Source of the DNA: an uncultured Rhodopila sp.
GTDB taxonomy: Bacteria; Pseudomonadota; Alphaproteobacteria; Acetobacterales; Acetobacteraceae
Reading direction: 5' to 3'
Assembly: GCF_903915725.1 (NCBI RefSeq)
Contig: NZ_CAIWTY010000012.1
Span: 1 to 64,000 of the forward strand
DNA: 64,000 nucleotides
The notes below the pieces were generated by a model. The model saw only the letters and a list, made by a program, of their open reading frames with translations, ran no database searches and was not told the origin of the DNA. Shown piece by piece: positions 8,141-16,200 of the stretch. Each line of letters opens with the position of its first letter. The stretch's first letter is position 1. The position numbers were made by a program, and so were the translations under genes.

Positions 8141-9466
8141 ATGCCCGCCAATTACGACCTGCTGATCCGCAACGGCACCTGCGTGCTGCCCTGGGGTTCG
8201 GAGGCGACCGATGTCGGCGTCCGGCACGGGCAGATCGCCGCGCTGGGCGTGGCCTCGGACGCCACCGCGGACACGGTCGTTGACGCCACCGGCCTGCATG
8301 TCCTGCCCGGGCTCATCGACCCGCACGTGCATCTGCGCGATCCGGGCGACGCGGCGATCGAGAGCATCCCCACCGGGACGCGCGGCGCCGTGCTCGGCGG
8401 GATCACCGCGGTGTTCGACATGCCGAACACCAGTCCCCCCATCATCGATGCCGAAACCCTGGCCTGGAAGCAGTCCTATATCGAGCAGGCCGCCTGGTGC
8501 GACATGGGGATCTATTTCGGCGCCACGAAGACCAATATCCCGTCCCTGGCGGCGCTGGAACTCGGCCGCGGCGTCTGCGCGATCAAGGTGTTCGCGGGCA
8601 GTTCCACCGGCACCCTGATGGTGGAGGATGACGAACACATCGAACAGGTCATGCGCTCCGGCCACCGCCGCATCGCCTACCATAGCGAGGACGAGTATCG
8701 GCTGCAGGAGCGCAAGCCGATGTTCAAATCGGGCGATCCGTACCGCAACCACATGGTCTGGCGGGACGAGGAATGCGCGTTCCTCGGCACGCGGCGGCTG
8801 ATGGCGCTGGCGCGCAAGACCGGGCGGCAGGCGCATATCCTGCACGTCTCGACCTGGCAGGAACTGGAATACCTGCGGGATTTCCGCGACGTCTCGACCT
8901 GCGAGGTGCTGCTGAACCACCTCACCCAGGTTGCCCCCGATTGCTACGACCGCCTTGAGGGCTTCGGCGTGATGAACCCGCCGATACGCGGGGAGGAGCA
9001 TCGCGCCCTGGCCTGGAAGGCGATCAACGACGGCACGGTGGATACGGTCGGTTCCGATCATGCACCGCACTCGCGGGAGAAGAAGAAGCTGCCGTGGCCG
9101 CAATGCCCCTCCGGGCTGCCCGGCGTACAGACGCTGGCGCCGATCATGCTGGACCATGTGAATGCCGGGCGGCTGTCGCTGGGGCGGCTGGTCGATCTCA
9201 TGAGCGCCGGGCCGGCCCGGGTGTATGGCATCGCCGGCAAGGGGCGGCTGGCGGCGGGTTACGATGCGGATTTCACGCTGGTGGACATGAAGCGCCGGCG
9301 GCGGATCGAGGAGTCCTGGCTGGCCACGCCCTGCGGCTGGAGCCCGTTTACCGGAATGGAGGTGACGGGTTGGCCGGTGGCGACGATCATCCGCGGGAAC
9401 GCCGTGATGCGCGAGGATGAGGTGCTGGGGCAGCCGGTGGGCAGGCTGGTGAATTTCACGGCGTGA
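8141..9466 (+). CDS. Dihydroorotase-family cyclic amidohydrolase
   Basis: The 441-residue metal-dependent hydrolase shows the class I dihydroorotase/allantoinase pattern: DPHVHLRDPG (metal His pair), GGITAVFDMPNTSPP, the carboxylated lysine in CAIKVFAGSSTG, metal His residues in AYHSEDE and HILHVST, and the SDHAPHSREKKKLP loop with the catalytic Asp. All expected ligands are present, so it should be active. No other pyrimidine genes are adjacent, so it could serve pyrimidine synthesis or act on another cyclic amide such as a hydantoin. A purine-rich GGGAAAAGGA precedes the ATG. Confidence 0.85.
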   Translation: MPANYDLLIRNGTCVLPWGSEATDVGVRHGQIAALGVASDATADTVVDATGLHVLPGLIDPHVHLRDPGDAAIESIPTGTRGAVLGGITAVFDMPNTSPPIIDAETLAWKQSYIEQAAWCDMGIYFGATKTNIPSLAALELGRGVCAIKVFAGSSTGTLMVEDDEHIEQVMRSGHRRIAYHSEDEYRLQERKPMFKSGDPYRNHMVWRDEECAFLGTRRLMALARKTGRQAHILHVSTWQELEYLRDFRDVSTCEVLLNHLTQVAPDCYDRLEGFGVMNPPIRGEEHRALAWKAINDGTVDTVGSDHAPHSREKKKLPWPQCPSGLPGVQTLAPIMLDHVNAGRLSLGRLVDLMSAGPARVYGIAGKGRLAAGYDADFTLVDMKRRRRIEESWLATPCGWSPFTGMEVTGWPVATIIRGNAVMREDEVLGQPVGRLVNFTA

Positions 9467-9521
9467 GAGCGGCGAGGTCGGGATAGAGCATCCTTGCCAT
9501 CCGGGCCGGCGGTCGTTGCTT

Positions 9522-9617
9522 TTGTGTCATGGCCGGGCTTGACCCGGCCATCCACGACTTGCGATGGTTGCTGAGGCGAAGTCGTGGATGGTCGGCACAA
9601 GGCCGGCCATGACACAA
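9522..9617. repeat. Long imperfect inverted repeat made of two dispersed hairpins, copy 2
   Basis: Bases 9522-9560 and 9579-9617 are reverse complements at 35 of 39 positions, separated by 18 bases. The first arm is itself a hairpin, ATGGCCGGG-CTTGA-CCCGGCCAT (9529-9551). The second arm holds a related, less perfect hairpin ending in GGCCGGCCATGAC. Both arms share the CCATCCACGACTT/AAGTCGTGGATGG edge seen at other copies. It lies between the dihydroorotase-family and MBL genes. No transposase or target duplication was seen. It resembles a BIME-like pair of REP units. Confidence 0.75.
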
Positions 9618-9645
9618 CCGCCCGGAACCAAAGCAGGGGATATCC

Positions 9646-10515
9646 ATGCGGACGCTGAAAATCGGTGACGTCACGATTACCAGCATCATCGAGCGGGACG
9701 GGCCATGGCGCACACCCGCAGCCGTGTTCCCGGCCTACAACCCGGAGATCGGCGCCAAACATCTGGCAACGCTGGACCCGGAAATTTTTGATCCCGCAAC
9801 GGGCATGATGGTCATCACCTACCAGACCTTCGTGGTGCGCACGCCGCACCACACGATCCTGGTGGATACCTGCACCGGCGAGGACAAGGGCTATCCGGCG
9901 CCGATGGACTTTCCGAAGCAGCGCTACCTGGATGAATTCAAGGCCGCGGAACTGTCGTTCGAAGCCATAGACTATGTATTCTGCACTCATTTGCATATCG
10001 ATCATTGCGGCTGGAACACGGTACTGCGAAACGGACGCTGGGTGCCAACCTTCCCGAACGCAAAATACGTATTCCACAAGAGGGAATATGCCGCGTGGGA
10101 GCAGGCGACAAAGGAGGGCAAGCAACCTCCGGGGAATGTTTGGCGTTACAATTGCGAGCCGATCGTGGAGGCGGGACAGGCGCTGCTTGTGGATGACGAT
10201 TATATGCTGGATGATACGTTCTGGCTGACTCCGACGCCGGGACACGCGCCCTGTCATTGCTGCGTCAACATCAAATCCGGTGGCCAGCGAGCGGTGGTGA
10301 CGGGCGACCTGATGCATCACGCGCTGCAATGCCGGGTGCCGGAATGGTCGACGATTTTTGACTGGGACGCGGCGGAGGGGATCAGGTCGCGGCGGCGGTT
10401 CCTGGGCGAGATCGCGGGAACCGGAACATTTGTCTTGCCGATACATTTTCCTCATCCCACGGCCGGGCTGGTGGAACCGCTTGGGGATGCGTTCGACTAT
10501 AAGTTCGTGCGGTAG
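9646..10515 (+). CDS. MBL-fold metallo-hydrolase
   Basis: The 289-residue protein has the metallo-beta-lactamase fold with the metal motif THLHIDHCGW at about residues 113-122, further His ligands in PTPGHAPCH and an Asp in VTGDLMHH. The overall pattern is that of the AHL-lactonase/glyoxalase II-like branch of hydrolases rather than true beta-lactamases. There is no signal peptide, so it is cytoplasmic. Its last 19 bases overlap the convergent MFS gene. The substrate is unknown; a quorum-signal lactonase is possible but unsupported by context. Confidence 0.85.
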   Translation: MRTLKIGDVTITSIIERDGPWRTPAAVFPAYNPEIGAKHLATLDPEIFDPATGMMVITYQTFVVRTPHHTILVDTCTGEDKGYPAPMDFPKQRYLDEFKAAELSFEAIDYVFCTHLHIDHCGWNTVLRNGRWVPTFPNAKYVFHKREYAAWEQATKEGKQPPGNVWRYNCEPIVEAGQALLVDDDYMLDDTFWLTPTPGHAPCHCCVNIKSGGQRAVVTGDLMHHALQCRVPEWSTIFDWDAAEGIRSRRRFLGEIAGTGTFVLPIHFPHPTAGLVEPLGDAFDYKFVR

Positions 10516-11741
10516 GTTTTGCCGGCGTCACGCGTCAACGCAGCCAGGCCAAGCCGGCAGGCGATGGTTAACACCAGCATGGACACCGCCGCGGCGGCAA
10601 AGCCGAACCGGTAGCCGCTCGCCGCCAGCACCGCGCCGAACGCCAGTGCGCCCACGCCCTGGCCCATGAACAAGGCGAGTGCGAACGCCGAAACCGCGGC
10701 GCCCCGCGCCTCCGGCAACGCCTCCGTCGCGCGGGCCTGCAGCACGCCGTGGAACATGTAAAACGTCAGCCCGATCAGGATCTGCACGGCCGCGGCCACG
10801 GGCCAGGACGGGGTTAGCGCCATGCCCATCAGCCCGACGCAGACGCCGGTGCCGCCGAGCAGCAGCAGGTTGCCCTCACCGAAACGACGCACCAGGCGGC
10901 GGGCGAAGCGCGTATAGGCGAACGAACCGACCCCGAAACCGGCGACGATCAGGCCGGTGGCGGCGGGATCGAGGCCGAACTCGTCGATCAGGAAGGCGCC
11001 GGTATAGGGAAACGCGCCGCCGAACAGGCACAGCCCGTCGAAAAACGCCGACAGCAGCAACCAGCGGCCGATCGGCCGCTTGAGCAACCGCAGATAGGCG
11101 ACCGCTCCGGGCACCGCGCTGGAACCGGGGGCGTCCGGCGCCTGCCACAGGCTGCGGCCGAAGCGGACCGCCAGCGCCGCGCCGACGGCCATGCCGAACA
11201 CCCCCAGCACCACAAACACCACCCGCCACCCGCCATGCCCCCCGATGACGCCGGAGATCGGCCCCGTCAGCATCTGCGCCATCACCATCCCGGTCATGAA
11301 CTTTCCTAACACCGCCTGCCGATCGGCGTAGGGAACGTTGTCGCCGAGATAGGCCATGATCAGGGGGATGACGGCACCGGCGAACAGCCCCGATGCCGCG
11401 CGCAACGTGACCAGCGCCGCCATGCCCGGCGCCGCGGCGCAGGCGGCGACGAAGACGCCGTAGAACAGTATCGACACGCAGACCACCCTCAGCTTGCCCA
11501 GGCGGTCGCCGAGCGGCCCCAGCATGACCTGCCCCAGGCCGTAGGGCAGCATGAAGCTGGCGACCAGCACCGAGGCGCTCGCCACGGTGACGTGCAGGCT
11601 GTCGGCAACCAGCGGCAGCAGCGGGTCGAGCAGCCGCATGCCCGAACCTGTGGCGAAACCGCCGAGCGCGAGCAAGCCGATTGGCACCGCTGCCGGCTTC
11701 GCGAGGGCGGCTGGCGTCCCGCTGGTCAAGGCTGTGGTCAT
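10497..11741 (-). CDS. MFS transporter
   Basis: The 414-residue protein has twelve predicted hydrophobic segments and the MFS motif A region LGQVMLGPLGDRLGKLRVV between segments 2 and 3, with a weaker repeat at TRFARRLVRRFGEGN after the midpoint. It belongs to the drug:H+ antiporter-like branch; the substrate is unknown. The frame is open to 11777, but residues before MTTALTSGTP are Arg-rich and unlike the family, so 11741 is preferred. The gene converges with the MBL hydrolase and overlaps it by 19 bases; its last codons lie inside that gene. Confidence 0.85.
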   Translation of the reverse strand: MTTALTSGTPAALAKPAAVPIGLLALGGFATGSGMRLLDPLLPLVADSLHVTVASASVLVASFMLPYGLGQVMLGPLGDRLGKLRVVCVSILFYGVFVAACAAAPGMAALVTLRAASGLFAGAVIPLIMAYLGDNVPYADRQAVLGKFMTGMVMAQMLTGPISGVIGGHGGWRVVFVVLGVFGMAVGAALAVRFGRSLWQAPDAPGSSAVPGAVAYLRLLKRPIGRWLLLSAFFDGLCLFGGAFPYTGAFLIDEFGLDPAATGLIVAGFGVGSFAYTRFARRLVRRFGEGNLLLLGGTGVCVGLMGMALTPSWPVAAAVQILIGLTFYMFHGVLQARATEALPEARGAAVSAFALALFMGQGVGALAFGAVLAASGYRFGFAAAAVSMLVLTIACRLGLAALTRDAGKTYRTNL

Positions 11742-11808
11742 GGAAGGGAAGGACACGCGGCGGCGGCGGCGCGGCATTGATGCAAATCAAACAGCGGCCG
11801 CGCGGCGT

Positions 11809-11838
11809 ACGCGGGAAGGGTTCGGACCCTTCCCGCGT
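11809..11838 (-). terminator. Strong hairpin just downstream of the OmpA-family gene
   Basis: A perfect 13-bp stem, ACGCGGGAAGGGT paired with ACCCTTCCCGCGT around the tetraloop TCGG, lies 6 bases after the stop codon of the leftward OmpA-family gene. No clear U-run follows on the minus strand, so it may stop RNase decay or end transcription with help from other factors rather than be a classic intrinsic terminator. Confidence 0.6.
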
Positions 11839-11844
11839 GGTAGT

Positions 11845-12996
11845 TTATCGAACGATGATCTCGACCCGCCGGTTTTGCGGCTCGCGCACGTTGGGGCCGG
11901 TGGCGACCAGCAGATGCGTATCGCCGAAGCCCTGGATGTTGATCGCGCTCGCCGGCACGCCGTCCTTGGTCAGCTCGGCGGCCACCGCCTGCGCCCGGCG
12001 GACCGACAGCTTCTGGTTGTACGCCGCCTTGCCGGAGGTGTCGGTGTAGCCGTTGACTTCGATGCGCGTGTACTGCACGCGGGTCGAGTTGTCGGCCGCG
12101 TCCTTGATGATCTGGCGGGCGCGGTCGGTCAGCGTGGCCTTGTCCCAGTCGAAGAATACCAGATACGACCGCGACGGGGCCGGGGCCGGGGCCGCTATCG
12201 GTGAGGGCGGCGGCGGCGGCGGGGCCACGCCGAAGTTATAACGAACACCGAACAGGAAGGTGTTGTTGAGATCGTGTCCCAGTTCGAACTTGCCAAACCG
12301 GGTGACCGGCGCCGCGCCCGCTGCCCGGGTGGTGAAGCCGGCATCGTAATCCCGCGTCCCGGTCAAGGCCAGAATGCGATACTCGGCGGTCAGCGCCAGG
12401 CCCGGAACGGCGGCGATCTGGTAGCCGGCGCCGACGATGCCCTGGGCCGCGAACGAACCCCGTGTGTCCTGCGAGGTGATCGAGGTCGCCACGCCGCCCA
12501 CGCCCAGGCCGTTCCCGGTGGTGGCGAAGTTCTGCAGATGCGCCCACTGGTAACCCACGCCGAGACCAACATACGGCACCACGTAGGGAACGAGGTTGTT
12601 GAAGTCGTAAACCGCATTCACCATCGGGCCATAGAGCCGCTCGCTGCCGCCGGAGCCGACGGATACTCCATTGCCGGACCGGTTCTGGCCGCTGGCGGCG
12701 GAGAAGGAATTGCCGCGGTAGTCGCCCTCGACCTCCAGCCGCAAGCCGTTGCCAAGCCCGAAGCCGACGGTGCCGACGGCTGCTCCACCGATCGAGGTGG
12801 ACAAATTCGCATTGGGCGTCACCACACCGGCCGCTCCCGGTATGTTGCTCTGAACGTTGTTGATGTTGGGACTCGACTTGATGTTGAAGCCGCCGATGGC
12901 GCCGACATAGACGCCTGTTACAGGCTCGGTCTGTGCGTGTGCCGCCAGAGGCAAGGTCAGGATCGTTGTGACGAGTAATACTTTACGGAGCATCAT
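11845..12996 (-). CDS. OmpA-family outer-membrane porin with peptidoglycan-binding domain
   Basis: The 383-residue protein starts MMLRKVLLVTTILTLPLAAHA, a signal peptide cleaved before QTEPV. Residues about 25-250 form an OmpA-like beta-barrel with alternating hydrophobic strands and Gly/Asn loops (GVYVGAIGGFNIKSS, LVPYVVPYVGLGVGYQW). A Pro-rich linker APPPPPPSPIAAPAPAP joins the C-terminal OmpA domain, which carries RSYLVFFDWDKATLTDRA, NGYTDTSG and LSVRRAQAVAAEL. The last contains the Asp and Arg that bind diaminopimelate in peptidoglycan. GGGAG precedes the chosen double ATG. It anchors the outer membrane to the wall. A strong hairpin follows its stop. Confidence 0.93.
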   Translation of the reverse strand: MMLRKVLLVTTILTLPLAAHAQTEPVTGVYVGAIGGFNIKSSPNINNVQSNIPGAAGVVTPNANLSTSIGGAAVGTVGFGLGNGLRLEVEGDYRGNSFSAASGQNRSGNGVSVGSGGSERLYGPMVNAVYDFNNLVPYVVPYVGLGVGYQWAHLQNFATTGNGLGVGGVATSITSQDTRGSFAAQGIVGAGYQIAAVPGLALTAEYRILALTGTRDYDAGFTTRAAGAAPVTRFGKFELGHDLNNTFLFGVRYNFGVAPPPPPPSPIAAPAPAPSRSYLVFFDWDKATLTDRARQIIKDAADNSTRVQYTRIEVNGYTDTSGKAAYNQKLSVRRAQAVAAELTKDGVPASAINIQGFGDTHLLVATGPNVREPQNRRVEIIVR

Positions 12997-13128
12997 TATC
13001 TTCTCCCGCTGGTTGACCGGCTTGCTGCCTGTGCGAGCGGCAGACAAGCCGAAGCTCGGGGAAAATGCTACTGACGCGGGAAAGTGCCGCTGCGCAACTT
13101 TAAGCGAAGCGCGGCAAATGACCGCTTC

Positions 13129-13150
13129 ACCGTGTCGCTGTGGACACGGT
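13129..13150. other. Short perfect hairpin downstream of the CBM60-repeat gene
   Basis: ACCGTGTC and GACACGGT pair perfectly around a 6-base loop. It lies about 130 bases past the stop of the leftward repeat-protein gene and upstream of the OmpA-family gene. It could be a weak terminator or an operator; no T-run follows in either direction. Confidence 0.35.
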
Positions 13151-13278
13151 TCGCGTTCGGCGAGTGGCTTTCATTTCGCCACCGCGGATGAATACCACCG
13201 GTGGCTTCACAACAACGTGTCGGAGGTTTCAACCGCCGCGTGCGGCTCCGTCGATCAGCCGATACGGATCCGCGCACG

Positions 13279-16200
13279 TCAGGAGGTCTGTTGGTACGAG
13301 GTTGCCGCCGCATTGATCAACGCGGCGGTGGTCATGGCCGCCAGGCTCCCGGCGCCGCTGCCAATCGTGTCCGACGGGAGGACTGCGTAGGAGGCCGCGC
13401 CGACCGCCGGATCGGGCAGCACGAAACCAGCCGCGACAATCTGACTGGAAGCGCCGATCATGCCGGCGGCTGCGGAGAGGGCGTCCGTGCTGACCGAGAG
13501 AGGATCGGGCGAGGCTGCGGGCACCGCGCTACCAGTCGTGTCAGCGCTCAGGAACGAGAGGCTGGATGCGCTGCCGCCGGCCGCGAGGTTTGCCGGGGTC
13601 ACCTGGATCGTCTCGGAGGCCGCGGGCTGCGCGGTGCTGGTTCCGACCAGGAAGGACCCGCTGCCGCCACCGTAGAGATTGGCGGCGTTGTTGTTGTAAG
13701 CAGTGCCGTCGTAGCTCATGCCTTCGACATACAGGTTCCGCGATCCGCCTGCGTCGCTCAGTCCATTGGTGAAGTTGACAATGACCGCGTGCTGCCCGGA
13801 ACCCCAGTTGCCCAGGAAGGTGAAGTCTTCGTTCCCGCCCAGCAGCGTTGCTGTTTCGATCCCGCCGACCTGTGTTCCATCCACGCTGACGGTGAACTGC
13901 GCGTTGCCCTGATAAGCCGCCTCGCAGACATGCAGCACGAGCGAATCCGAACCCGTGCCGATGGGTGTTGCGGGGCCGATCAGGAAGGCCGCGGCACCGC
14001 CGCCGTAGAGATTGGAAACGTTGTTGCTGTAGGCGGTGCCGTCGTAGCTCATTCCCTCCACGTATAGGTTCCGCGATCCGCCTGCGTCGCTCAGTCCGTT
14101 GGTAAAGTTGACAACGATCGTGTGCTGTCCGGAACCCCAGTTGCCCAGGAAGGTGAAGTCCTGGACCGTGCCCGGCAGCGTCGCTGTCTCGACCCCGCCG
14201 ATTTGGGTTCCGTCGACGCTGACGGTGAACTGCGCGTCGCCCTGATAAGCGGCCTCACAGACATGCAGCACCAGGGAGTCGGAACCGGAGCCGATTGCGG
14301 AAGACGTTCCGACCAGGAAGGACGCGGCCCCGCCGCCGTAAAGATTCGCCGCGGTGTTGGTGTATTGTGTGCCGTCGTAGCTTATTCCCTCGACGTACAG
14401 GTTGCGCGAACCTGCTGCGTCGCTCAGTCCGTTGATGAAATTGACGGTGACCGAGTGCTGCCCGGAACCCCAGTTGCCCAGGAAGGTGAAGTCCTCGGTC
14501 GCGCCCAACAATGTCGCTGTCTCGACCCCGCCGATTTGGGTCCCGTCGACGCTGACAGTGAACTGCGCGTCGCCCTGGTAAGCGGCCTCGCAGACATGCA
14601 GCACGAGCGAGTCGGACCCCGAGCCGATGGGCGTTGCGGGTCCGATCAGGAAGGCCGCGGCGCCGCCGCCGTAGAGATTGGAAACGTCGTTGGCGTAGTC
14701 GGTGCCGTCGTAGTTCATTCCCCATATGAACAGGTTTCGCGAACCGCCTGCGTCGCTCAGTCCATTGATGAAGTTGACAAGAATCGTGTGCTGGCCGGAA
14801 CCCCAGTTGCCCAGTACATCGAAGGCCTCGGTCCGGCCGCCGCCCTGCACCGTTGCCGTCTCGATGCCGCCGATTTGCGTGCCGTCAACGCTGACGGTGA
14901 ACTGCGCGTCTCCCTGGTATGCGGTCTCGTAGACGTGCAACACCAGCAGGTCCGAGCCCGATCCGATCGTTGGAATGTCTCCGATTGTTAATGACGTGGA
15001 GCCGGACGAGGCCAGGGCCGCGGCATTGGCGGTGCTGTTGGTCCCGTCGTAGGTCACGCCCTGGAGGAGCATGGCGCGGCTGCCGTTCGCGTCGCTCAGC
15101 GGATTGACGAAGCTGATCGTGACAGTGTGCTGGGTGGTGCCCCAGTCACCGAGGAAGGTGAACGCCTGGGTGTCACCGCCGGCGTTGAGGGCGACGATGG
15201 TCTCGACGCCGCCGATTTGTATTCCGTCCACGCTGACGGTGAACTGCACGTTGCCCTTGTATGGATTTTCGCTGACCCGCAACACGAGGGAATCCGGTCC
15301 GAAGCCGATGGGCAGCGCGGTTCCGACCAGGAAGGACGCGTTGCCGCCGCCGTAAAGATTGGAGTCGTTGTTGACGTAGGCGGTGCCGTCGTAACTCATG
15401 CCTTCGACAAACAGGTTCCGTGATCCGCCTGCGTCGCTCAGCCCGTTGACGAAATTGACGGTGACCGAGTGCTGCCCGGAACCCCAGTTGCCCAGGAAGG
15501 TGAAGTCCTCGATCGCACCCAACAGAGTCGCTGTCTCGACCCCGCCGATTTGGGTGCCGTCCACGCTGACGGTGAACTGTGCGTCGCCCTGGTAAGCGGC
15601 CTCGCAGACATGCAGCACCAAGGAATCCGAACCCGTGCCGATCGGCGTTGCGGGTCCGATCAGGAAGGCGGCGAGGCCGCCGCCGTAGAGATTGGAAACG
15701 TTGTTGGCATAGTCGGTGCCATCGTAGTTCATTCCCCAGATGAACAGGTTTCGCGAACCCGCTGCGTCGCTCAGTCCATTGACGAAATCGACAACGACCG
15801 TGTGCTGGCCGCCCCCCCAGTTGCCGAATACGTCGAACTGCTCGGCCTCGCCGTCGTTCTGCATCGTCGCGGCCTGGACCCCGCCAACCTGTGTGCCATC
15901 GACGCTGATGGTGAACTGCGCGTCGCCCTGGTAGGCGGTCTCGTCGATGTTCAACACGAGCAGGTCCGGACCCGATCCGACCGCCGGAACGTCTCCAACT
16001 ATGAACGACACCGATCCCGTCGCGGACAGGGCCGCGTCATTGGAGCTGTAGCCGGTCCCGTCGTAGCTGATGCTCTGCGGGAGCATGGTGCGGCTGCCGT
16101 TCGCGTCGCTCAGCGGATTGACGAAGCTGATCGTGACGGAGTTCTGGGTGCTGCCCCAATCACCCAGGAAGGTGAACGTTTGGGTCTGATTGCCGGAGTT

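Noticed and set aside
9522-9617. Inverted repeat as the two ends of an insertion sequence
   Set aside because: Only 18 bases separate the arms, leaving no room for a transposase; a REP-type doublet fits better.
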